From Methylobacterium haplocladii (GTDB lineage: Bacteria > Pseudomonadota > Alphaproteobacteria > Rhizobiales > Beijerinckiaceae): a DNA stretch of 64,000 nt. This document shows, piece after piece, positions 57,402 to 64,000 of the stretch. The stretch's first letter is position 1. Each line of letters begins with the position of its first letter. A model generated the notes under the pieces. That model worked only from the letters and a program-made list of their open reading frames with translations, was not told where the DNA came from and ran no database searches. Both the position numbers and the translations under genes were made by a program. Where the stretch lies: contig NZ_BJZT01000038.1 in the NCBI RefSeq assembly GCF_007992175.1, positions 25,213-89,212 on the forward strand, in the 5' to 3' direction.

Positions 57402-57712
57402 AACGCGCTGCGCCCTCCCGCATCGGGCAGGCCGGGCACGCGCCGGAGCCGTCCGGACGCAGGCCGGGACCGCTCCGGCCGGCCGCACGGCCCCGAGCGT
57501 CCGAAACCGGACACGACGGCGCAACCGCTTCGGCGGCTCAGGTTCGGCGAGACAAATCCGGCCCGGCGCGGTAGCTTGAGGTAGTGGGGCGGCCCGTTGC
57601 GAGTCGGGCCTCCGCCCTCGTCACTCCTGCCCGACCTTTCTGCAGCGGCAAGGCTGGACGGCGCGCGCGCCGACTCCAGATGGACCTCTTCATGCGCCTC
57701 AGAGATTATTGA
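57402..57712. other. Gene-free region
   Basis: These 311 very GC-rich bases lie between the cis-prenyltransferase gene and the ankyrin gene. Several short G/C-rich inverted stretches (CCGGACGCAGGCCGG, CCGGCCGGCCG) occur near 57440-57490, and no gene or recognised regulatory element is visible. Confidence 0.45.
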
Positions 57713-58240
57713 ATGCAGACTCAGGAGACCGCAGCGATCCCCGTCCTCGACGACGAGACCCTCGCCTTCGCCGGCCGCATCTTCCAATATGCGCGGATGG
57801 GGCATGCCGACGAATTGTCGGAGCTGTTCGAGCAGGGCCTGCCCGCCAACATCCGCAACGACAAGGGCGACAGCCTGCTGATGCTCGCCGCCTATAACGG
57901 GCAGGAAGCGGCGACGCGCGTGATCCTGGAGGCCGGCGGCGACCCCGAACTCGCCAACGACCGCGGCCAGACCCCGCTCGCCGGCGCCGCCTTCAAGGGC
58001 GAGCTCGCGATCGCCCGCCAGCTCCTCGCCCACGGCGCCAAGGCGGACGGCGAGGCCGACGGCTCGCGCACGGCCCTGATGGTCGCCGCGATGTTCGACC
58101 GCACCGAGATCGTCGCCCTCCTCCTCGCCCACGGCGCCGATCCCGACCGCCGCGACGCCTCCGGCCTCACCGCCGCCGCGCTCGCGGAATCGATGGGCGC
58201 GACGCAGACGCCGGTTCAGTTGGCGCAGGCGAAGGGGTGA
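57713..58240 (+). CDS. Ankyrin-repeat protein
   Basis: A 175-residue soluble protein with about four ankyrin repeats, for example GDSLLMLAAYNGQEAATRVILEAGGDPELAND, GQTPLAGAAFKGELAIARQLLAHGAKADGE, and SRTALMVAAMFDRTEIVALLLAHGADPDRRD. Such proteins mediate protein-protein contacts; no enzymatic part is present. It is followed 51 bases later by the methyltransferase gene, with which it may be co-transcribed. The partner is unknown. Confidence 0.88.
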   Translation: MQTQETAAIPVLDDETLAFAGRIFQYARMGHADELSELFEQGLPANIRNDKGDSLLMLAAYNGQEAATRVILEAGGDPELANDRGQTPLAGAAFKGELAIARQLLAHGAKADGEADGSRTALMVAAMFDRTEIVALLLAHGADPDRRDASGLTAAALAESMGATQTPVQLAQAKG

Positions 58241-58291
58241 GGAGCGGCCTGTAGGCATTCCGTCTTAGCGCAATAGGGTCGAGACCTGACG

Positions 58292-58909
58292 ATGCTCGGA
58301 TGGGACCTCGACGGCGATGCCCTCGTCGCCCCGGCGGTGGCGCGCAACCGCGACGTCATCCTCCAGGTTTTGAAACGCGTCCTGCCGCCGTCCGGGCTCG
58401 TGCTGGAGATCGCGAGTGGGTCCGGCGAGCACGCCGTGCACTTTGCAGGTGCGCTTCCGGCCCTGCGCTGGCAGCCGAGCGATCCGGAACCGGCCGCGCT
58501 TCGCAGCATCGCCGCTTATGCCCGCGCCGCCGGGTTGCCCAATCTGCTCCCGCCGGTTCGGCTCGACGCCGGTGCGGCCGACTGGCCGGTCGACCGGGCC
58601 GACACGGTCCTGGCGATCAACCTGATCCACATCGCGCCCTGGTCCGTCACCGAGGGCCTGATGGCCGGGGCAGGGCGGCGGCTCCCCGCGGGTGGCCTGC
58701 TGGTTCTCTACGGCCCGTTCATGGTGGACGGCGCACATACCGCGCGGAGCAACGCCGACTTCGACGCCGACCTCCGGAATCGCGATCCGCGCTGGGGGGT
58801 ACGGGAGGTCGAGGCCGTCGCGACGGTCGGCGCGGCGCAGGGGCTTCGTCTGACCGAGCGGGTGGCGATGCCGGCGAACAACCTCAGCCTCCTGTTTCGG
58901 CGCTCATAG
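58292..58909 (+). CDS. DUF938 family SAM-dependent methyltransferase-like protein
   Basis: The 205-residue protein contains the SAM-binding signature VLEIASGSGEHAVHFA, then the conserved LRWQPSDPEPAALRSIAAY and LIHIAPWSVTEGLMAGAGRRLPAGGLLVLYGPF, which are hallmarks of DUF938. The early AVARNRDVIL element is also typical. The substrate is not known. It is followed by a probable terminator. Confidence 0.86.
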   Translation: MLGWDLDGDALVAPAVARNRDVILQVLKRVLPPSGLVLEIASGSGEHAVHFAGALPALRWQPSDPEPAALRSIAAYARAAGLPNLLPPVRLDAGAADWPVDRADTVLAINLIHIAPWSVTEGLMAGAGRRLPAGGLLVLYGPFMVDGAHTARSNADFDADLRNRDPRWGVREVEAVATVGAAQGLRLTERVAMPANNLSLLFRRS

Positions 58910-58917
58910 CCGCCTAA

Positions 58918-58951
58918 CCCCCGAAGGGCCGGCAACTCCGGCCTTCGGGGG
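58918..58951 (+). terminator. Hairpin after the DUF938 gene
   Basis: CCCCCGAAGGGCCGG (58918-58932) pairs with CCGGCCTTCGGGGG (58938-58951) with one bulged G around a CAACT loop. Only a weak T content follows (AACTGCTTCC), so it may need Rho. It sits 9 bases after the stop. Confidence 0.6.
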
Positions 58952-59090
58952 AACTGCTTCCAAAAACCCGCAAAACGGCCATACACCGCCGGCAAAGGCC
59001 CCGGCGGCTGCGGGCGGATCCCGGGGCGAGCGGCTGAGCGTCGGGGGCGATTCGCCTGTCACGGCCGGTCGGACGAGGTTATCGGTTCGC

Positions 59091-61220
59091 GTGGCCGCCC
59101 AGACACCCCATTCCCAAGATGCCGACGGCGCAGGCCCCGGCACGCCGCCGTTCCTTGCCGGCCGCAGCGAAGCCGCGCGGATGATCCGCGAGCGAGACTG
59201 GTCGGGCCATCCGCTCGGCCCCCCCGAGACTTGGCCGGACGCCCTGCGGGTGGCGCTCGGGCTCGTGCTGGAATCGCCGGAATCGATGATCCTGGCCTGG
59301 GGGCCGGAGCTGCACTTCTTCTTCAACGACACCTACTTCCCGCTGCTCGGGCCGCGGCTGTCCTGGGCGATGGGTGCGCCGTTCCGCGAGGTCTGGGCCG
59401 ATGCCTGGGACCAGGCCAAGCCCATCATCGACGAGGCCTTCGCCGGCCGCGCGCAGCGCTTCGTCGACCTGCCCTGGACCCTCGACACCGACCGCGGCGC
59501 CAAGGAGACCTTCTGGAGCTTCTCCTACTCGCGGGTGTTCGACGCCGACGGTGCGGTGGCGGGACTGTTCATCTTCACCAACGAGACCACGGCGCGGGTG
59601 AACAGCGACCGGCGGCTCGCCGCCGAGATCGCGCGCCAGCGCAAGCTCCTGCAGCAGATGCCGGGCTTCGCCGCCGTGCTGCGCGGCCCCGAGCACATCT
59701 TCGACTACGTCAACGACGCCTATGTCGCGATCGCCGGCAACCGCGACTTCCTCGGGCACGGCGTGCGCACGGTGTTTCCCGAACTCGTCGGCCAGGGCTT
59801 TTTCGAGTTGCTCGACGGCGTCTACGCCACCGGCCAGCCCTTCACCGCCCGGGCCATGCCGATCCGACTGGCCGGGGAGGACCAGGACCGCTTCATCGAC
59901 CTGCTCTACAAGGCGATCCGGGACGACACCGGCGCCGTCATCGGCATCTTCGTCGGCGGCTACGACGTGACCGAGCGCCTGCGCGCCGAGCGGGCGCTGG
60001 AAGCGGCCAATGCCGGTCTCGCCGAGCGCGTCGCTGCGGCCCTGGCCGAGCAGGCCCGGATCGAGGAGGCCTTGCGCCAGTCCCAGAAGATGGAGGCGGT
60101 GGGCCAGCTCACCGGCGGCCTCGCGCACGATTTCAACAACCTCCTCGCCGGCATCTCCGGCAGCCTGGAGCTGATGCAGTCGCGCATCGCGCAAGGGCGC
60201 CAAGGGGAGATCGACCGCTACATGAGCGCCGCTCAGGGGGCGACGCGCCGCGCCGCCGCGCTGACGCACAGGCTGCTCGCCTTCTCGCGCCGCCAGACGC
60301 TCGATCCGAAGCCCACCGACGTCAACCGGCTCGTGGCCGGCATGGAGGAGCTGATCCGGCGCACCGTCGGGCCGACGATCGCCATCGAGACCGTCGGCAC
60401 CGCCGGGCCCTGGACGGTGCTGATCGACCCGCCGCAGCTCGAGAACGCGCTGCTCAACCTCTGCATCAATGCCCGCGACGCGATGCCCGACGGCGGCCGC
60501 ATCACCATCGAGACCGCCAACGTCCGGCTCGACGACCACGCCGCCCGCGCCGCCGACATGCAGCCCGGCCCCTATCTCACCCTCTCGGTGAGCGACACCG
60601 GGACCGGCATGACGCCGGACGTGATCGTCCGGGCCTTCGAGCCGTTCTTCACGACGAAGCCGATCGGGCAGGGCACGGGCCTCGGCTTGTCGATGATCTA
60701 TGGCTTCGTGCGCCAGTCCGGCGGGCAGGTGCGGATCTATTCGGAGGTCGGACAGGGCACCACCATGCGGCTCTACCTGCCGCGCCACGCCGACGCGGTG
60801 CAGGAGCCCGAGGCGCCGGGCGGCCCGAGGGAGGTCCCGCAGGCCGGGCAGGGCCGCACGGTGCTGGTCGTCGACGACGAGCCCACGGTGCGCATGCTGG
60901 TGACGGAGATCCTGGAAGACCTCGGCTACGTCGCGATCGAGGCGGCGGACGGGGCCGGCGGCCTCGCGGTCCTGCAATCGGACGCGCATCTCGACCTGCT
61001 GGTCACGGATGTCGGCCTGCCCGGCGGCATGAACGGCCGTCAGATGGCCGAGGCGGGCCGCGTCACGCGGCCCGGCCTGAAGGTCTTGTTCATCACCGGC
61101 TACGCCGAGAACGCGGTGCTCGGCCACGGCCATCTCGAACCCGGCATGCAGGTGATGACGAAGCCCTTCGCCATGGAGGCGCTGGCCACCCGCATCGACG
61201 ATCTCATCAAGGCGAATTGA
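59091..61220 (+). CDS. Hybrid sensor histidine kinase with two PAS-like domains and receiver
   Basis: The 709-residue soluble kinase has a PAS-like domain (about residues 55-175, LAWGPELHFFFNDTYFPLLG), a second PAS domain (about 185-297, YVNDAYVAIAGNRDFLG), and a coiled region (about 300-330). A dimerisation/phosphoacceptor domain follows with H346 in GGLAHDFNNLL, then an ATPase domain (LINARDAM, DTGTGMT, TTKPIGQGTGLGLS), and a C-terminal receiver with D640 in LVTDVGLPGG. The start is a GTG at 59091, the first start with support. No cognate response regulator or output gene is adjacent, so its pathway is unknown. Confidence 0.92.
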   Translation: MAAQTPHSQDADGAGPGTPPFLAGRSEAARMIRERDWSGHPLGPPETWPDALRVALGLVLESPESMILAWGPELHFFFNDTYFPLLGPRLSWAMGAPFREVWADAWDQAKPIIDEAFAGRAQRFVDLPWTLDTDRGAKETFWSFSYSRVFDADGAVAGLFIFTNETTARVNSDRRLAAEIARQRKLLQQMPGFAAVLRGPEHIFDYVNDAYVAIAGNRDFLGHGVRTVFPELVGQGFFELLDGVYATGQPFTARAMPIRLAGEDQDRFIDLLYKAIRDDTGAVIGIFVGGYDVTERLRAERALEAANAGLAERVAAALAEQARIEEALRQSQKMEAVGQLTGGLAHDFNNLLAGISGSLELMQSRIAQGRQGEIDRYMSAAQGATRRAAALTHRLLAFSRRQTLDPKPTDVNRLVAGMEELIRRTVGPTIAIETVGTAGPWTVLIDPPQLENALLNLCINARDAMPDGGRITIETANVRLDDHAARAADMQPGPYLTLSVSDTGTGMTPDVIVRAFEPFFTTKPIGQGTGLGLSMIYGFVRQSGGQVRIYSEVGQGTTMRLYLPRHADAVQEPEAPGGPREVPQAGQGRTVLVVDDEPTVRMLVTEILEDLGYVAIEAADGAGGLAVLQSDAHLDLLVTDVGLPGGMNGRQMAEAGRVTRPGLKVLFITGYAENAVLGHGHLEPGMQVMTKPFAMEALATRIDDLIKAN

Positions 61221-61291
61221 CCGGCACCGCGGAGGCGTCTCTGATGCAACCACCGGGTCCGGAAGAGCCCGCGATCAGGGAGCGGACGGCC

Positions 61292-62428
61292 ATGGCACGA
61301 CCCTTCGGACGGCTCGGATTATTCGCAGGATTCCTGATGCTGGCGGCAACGGCCCAGGGGGCGCCCGCCGCGTTTCCGAACCAGACCGAGGCGGATTACG
61401 TCGCGAAGGATTTTCGGTTCTCCAGCGGCGTGACCCTGCCGGAGGTGAAGCTGCACTACACCACCCTCGGCACGCCGCACCGGAACGCCAACGGCGAGAT
61501 CGACAACGCCGTGCTCGTCCTCCACGGCACCACCGGCACCGGAAAGTCCTTCCTGATCCCGACACTCGGCCCGGAGCTGTTCGGCGACGGCGCGCCGCTC
61601 GATGCCGCCAAGTACTACGTGATCCTGCCGGACGGTCTCGGCCGGGGCGGCTCGGCAAAGCCGTCGGACGGGCTCAAGGCGGCTTTCCCGCGCTACGGCT
61701 ACGGCGACGTCGTCGCGGGCCAGTACCGGGTCGTCACCGAAGCGCTCGGCCTCAAGCATCTGCGCATGGTGCTCGGCACTTCCATGGGCGGGATGCAGGC
61801 CTGGATGTGGGGCGAGCGTTATCCGGAGGCGATGGACCTGATCATGGCGGTGGCGAGCCAGCCGATCGCCGTGAGCGGCCGCAACGCCCTGTGGCGCCGC
61901 CTCCTGATCGAGGGCATCCGCAACGACCCCGACTGGCAGGGGGGCGCCTACACCGAACAGCCGAAACACTTCCAGAAGATCCTGCCGATCTTCAACATCA
62001 TGACCGAGAGCGTGCTCGGCCTGCAGAAGCAGGCCCCGACCCATGCCGACGCCAACCGCCTCTACGACAGCATCGCCGACGGCTTTTCCGGCAAGGCCGA
62101 CGCCAACGACTGGCTGTACTGGTTCGACTCGACCTTCGACTACGACCCCTATCCGGGGCTCGACCGGATCACGGCGAAGGTGCTGGCGGTGAACTTCGCC
62201 GACGACGAGCTGAACCCGCCCCAGCTCGACGTGATGAACCCCGCGATGGCCCGGCTGAAGGACGGCCGCTTCGTGCTGGTGCCGACCTCCGCGGAAACGC
62301 ACGGCCACCAGTCGCTGCGCTTCGCCAAATTGTGGAAGGGCTATCTCGCGGAGTTCCTGGCGAGCCCGAAGGCGGTGACCGATGGGGCGAATTCGTCCGA
62401 AGGGCCGGGCGGGGCACCGGCGCGGTAG
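61292..62428 (+). CDS. Exported alpha/beta hydrolase (homoserine acetyltransferase-like fold)
   Basis: The 378-residue protein has a signal peptide (MARPFGRLGLFAGFLMLAATAQGAPA). An alpha/beta-hydrolase fold of the MetX-like group follows: LPEVKLHYTTLGTPHRNANGEIDNAVLVLHGTTGTGKSFL, the nucleophile Ser in LGTSMGGMQAW, the catalytic Asp in VNFADDELN, and His in ETHGHQSLRF. The signal peptide argues for a periplasmic or secreted esterase/acyl transferase, not methionine synthesis. The start at 61292 follows AGGGAGCGG; an ATG 16 codons upstream would add a non-signal stretch. Confidence 0.88.
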   Translation: MARPFGRLGLFAGFLMLAATAQGAPAAFPNQTEADYVAKDFRFSSGVTLPEVKLHYTTLGTPHRNANGEIDNAVLVLHGTTGTGKSFLIPTLGPELFGDGAPLDAAKYYVILPDGLGRGGSAKPSDGLKAAFPRYGYGDVVAGQYRVVTEALGLKHLRMVLGTSMGGMQAWMWGERYPEAMDLIMAVASQPIAVSGRNALWRRLLIEGIRNDPDWQGGAYTEQPKHFQKILPIFNIMTESVLGLQKQAPTHADANRLYDSIADGFSGKADANDWLYWFDSTFDYDPYPGLDRITAKVLAVNFADDELNPPQLDVMNPAMARLKDGRFVLVPTSAETHGHQSLRFAKLWKGYLAEFLASPKAVTDGANSSEGPGGAPAR

Positions 62429-63581
62429 CCCCGACCTTTTGCCGGATTACCGTCCGTCGCTTCGTGGAACCAAGTAGCGCGGCGCGTCCCTTCCCCTCGA
62501 GGGGGCAGGGCCGCGAACCGGTTTTGGCGAACGACGACTGGGATGGCGATCGGCGGCGTTCGTGACGGCCGTGCCGTCATTCCAGGGCCGCCGAAGGCAA
62601 GCCCGGTACGACGGGGCGCGTGAGAACCCGCCCAGGCAACCGCCGTCATTCCGCGGCCGAGCCCCTGCCTCGCGGCCAGCAAAGATCCTTCACCGACCGG
62701 CCCGACCAACGGCGGCGTCATAAATCTATTTATTCCTATTTATCGGACATCTCGATCAGGCCCCGGATGGCGGCGGACCCGATGCCGCGATCAGAGCTTC
62801 AACGCACTCCGCGACCGAGATTCCTAGGATCGGCATCCGATCTCCCGACCAGATCGCCAATAAATACCTGATTTTCCTGTATCACATTGCCTAGTCGTCC
62901 TGTCGTTTGACGACGCGGAAAATTTCGGCCACCGTCGACTTCGATGATCACGCGGCTCATGGCAGCGCTCGATCCGGCATCCGCAAAACAGGTTTATATT
63001 CATTTTCGGTCTGCGAGCGGGAGGCGGGGCGGACAGGCGCGGGCGCGGGGATCCGAAACAAGCGAGGGGGCCGGACAAGAAAAAAGGCGGGGCCATGAAG
63101 ACCCCGCCCCGATCAAGAAAACTCCCGAGCGGTCCAAGCCAAAGAGCACATGAGATCCAGTTGCAAACAAGGTGAGACATAACGAACGAACAATCGGTGT
63201 CAATCAGTCTTGATCGAAACATCGAATATAAAAACAAAATTACTAGAAGCATAATATCTTAATAAAGATAATCCGATGACGCCTCACTGGCTTTTTTGAA
63301 GCCGAACCCATGCTTTCTGATCAAGTTGTATTTCTACAGATGAAACAAGACCTTCGATTTAGAAAATTATTATTGATTTTGAGCAGCACTCGGCTAATGT
63401 CGTTTGGCGTGCAATGGCACCGCACCCCGTCTCGACGGACGTGCTGCCACGGTCGCTGACCGTCTCTCGCGGCAAGCGGTCACGGTCTCTGGCAACGACC
63501 AGGCATTCGGCAAACAACGGAAACCGGCCGCCCCGCATCGTCACGATCGGCCGGCAGTCGGCGTTTCCTTACGGAGGAACC
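62429..63581. other. 1.15-kb gene-free region upstream of xoxF
   Basis: I found no convincing gene on either strand. The first part (62440-62700) contains CCGTCATTCC motifs twice (near 62575 and 62644), a repeat-like scatter. The stretch 63170-63400 is strongly AT-rich against the window. A weak promoter-like pair, TTGATT (63373-63378) and TAATGT (63395-63400) with 16 bases between, lies about 180 bases before the xoxF start. A strong minus-strand terminator at 63080-63108 implies a transcript running leftward from this region. Methanol or lanthanide control of xoxF would be expected to act here. Confidence 0.6.
63080..63108 (-). terminator. Intrinsic terminator on the minus strand
   Basis: On the minus strand GGCGGGGTC (63108-63100), loop TTCAT, GGCCCCGCC (63094-63086) and six T (63085-63080) form a canonical terminator with one G-U pair. 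No annotated minus-strand gene precedes it, so it probably ends an unannotated RNA that starts between 63110 and the xoxF promoter. A 12-codon frame on that strand (start 63151) ends just before the hairpin. Confidence 0.75.
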
Positions 63582-64000
63582 ATGAGAGCGGCACATCTTC
63601 TTGCACTCGGTGCGGGTCTCGCAGTCGCGACCCCGGCGCTGGCCAACGAAAGCATCCTGAAGTCCATCGCCAACCCGGCGGAGCAGGCGCTTCAGACGGT
63701 CGACTACGCCAACACGCGCTATTCGAAGCTCGACCAGATCAATGCCGGCAACGTGAAGAACCTCCAGGTCGCCTGGACCTTCTCGACGGGCGTCCTGCGC
63801 GGCCACGAGGGTTCGCCGCTGGTCATCGGCAACATGATGTACCTGCACACGCCCTTCCCGAACATCGTCTACGCCCTCGACCTCGCGGCCGAGAGCAAGA
63901 TCGTCTGGAAGTACGAGCCGAAGCAGGACCCGGCCGTGATCCCGGTCATGTGCTGCGACACGGTCAACCGCGGCCTCGCCTATGCCGACGGCGCCATCCT
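63582..64000 (+). CDS. xoxF: XoxF-type methanol dehydrogenase, N-terminal part (cut by window end)
   Basis: Periplasmic PQQ- and lanthanide-dependent methanol dehydrogenase; the first 139 codons are in the window and the frame is open at the end. It has a signal peptide (MRAAHLLALGAGLAVATPALA, cleavage expected after residue 21). The mature start is NESILKSIANPAEQALQTVDYANTRYSKLDQIN, then a PQQ propeller region (WTFSTGVLRGHEGSPLV) and the adjacent-cysteine motif MCCDTVNRG, with the pair at mature positions 103-104 as in methanol dehydrogenases. The sequence matches XoxF and not MxaF. The extra Asp that marks lanthanide binding lies beyond the window. ACGGAGGAACC precedes the ATG. Confidence 0.95.
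   Translation, partial: MRAAHLLALGAGLAVATPALANESILKSIANPAEQALQTVDYANTRYSKLDQINAGNVKNLQVAWTFSTGVLRGHEGSPLVIGNMMYLHTPFPNIVYALDLAAESKIVWKYEPKQDPAVIPVMCCDTVNRGLAYADGAI

Noticed and set aside
59231..62428. A 1065-codon open frame on the plus strand
   Set aside because: Its first two thirds lie out of frame within the histidine kinase gene and are Arg/Ala-rich nonsense. Only the last part, in frame with the alpha/beta hydrolase, is real, and that has its own start at 61292.
61292..62428. The alpha/beta hydrolase as MetX homoserine acetyltransferase
   Set aside because: Same fold group, but a clear signal peptide places it outside the cytoplasm, where methionine synthesis does not occur.

Overview
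The window is a GC-rich alphaproteobacterial chromosome segment, most likely from Methylobacterium/Methylorubrum. The strongest taxonomic clue is the last gene, whose first 139 codons read as the XoxF-type (lanthanide-dependent) methanol dehydrogenase of that group. The gene orders also fit Hyphomicrobiales: sufCDS-sufT-sufA, eno-ftsB-pdhA-pdhB-pdhC-lpd, coaBC/ubiB/ubiE/mutM and ilvD followed by an exoR-like gene. I saw no rRNA, tRNA, CRISPR array, transposase or prophage.

Layout. 1-4.5 kb: distal part of the suf Fe-S cluster assembly operon (sufC, D, S, T, A). 4.5-9.2 kb: a diguanylate cyclase, a DEAD-box RNA helicase with a perfect 21-bp hairpin upstream of it, a small membrane protein and an outer-membrane beta-barrel protein. 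9.5-17 kb: an AT-richer lone ABC-2 polysaccharide-type permease, a Do-like protease, an aldo/keto reductase, two small exported proteins, kdsA, a Gly/Tyr-rich exported protein and queF. 16.7-26.2 kb: enolase, ftsB and the pyruvate dehydrogenase genes. This run is interrupted by a foreign-looking PD-(D/E)XK nuclease-like gene (between eno and ftsB) and by a DUF559 gene (between pdhC and lpd). 26-31 kb: small DUF genes, a PPK2 polyphosphate kinase, a class II aldolase and moeA. 31-38 kb: an RND efflux adaptor/pump pair, then an HD-GYP protein and a membrane GGDEF protein (c-di-GMP turnover). 38-47 kb: an arginase-family enzyme, a Gly/Cys-tailed membrane protein, coaBC, ubiB, ubiE, mutM and a parDE toxin-antitoxin pair. 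47-55.5 kb: a glutathione S-transferase, ilvD with an overlapping exoR-like gene, a YidB-like protein, uvrB and a Phd-type antitoxin followed by a VapC toxin gene broken by a stop codon. 55.5-64 kb: a membrane protein/winged-helix regulator pair, an undecaprenyl-diphosphate-synthase paralogue, an ankyrin protein, a DUF938 methyltransferase, a hybrid histidine kinase, an exported alpha/beta hydrolase, a 1.15-kb gene-free region and the start of xoxF.

The most notable non-coding signal is an exact canonical parS centromere site (16-bp palindrome, 45242-45257) between the divergent genes ubiE and mutM, in a gene neighbourhood that often flanks the replication origin in Alphaproteobacteria. Two families of dispersed palindromic repeats occupy many gene borders. 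One has 34-bp perfect arms beside ubiB and forms the 3' end of coaBC; the other is built of C-rich/G-rich hairpins and encodes the tail of the DUF559 protein. I did not find a clearly new multi-gene system. The best leads are the parS locus, the inserted PD-(D/E)XK gene, the Gly/Cys-tailed protein, the membrane/regulator pair beside the UppS paralogue, and a minus-strand terminator upstream of xoxF that implies an unannotated transcript.
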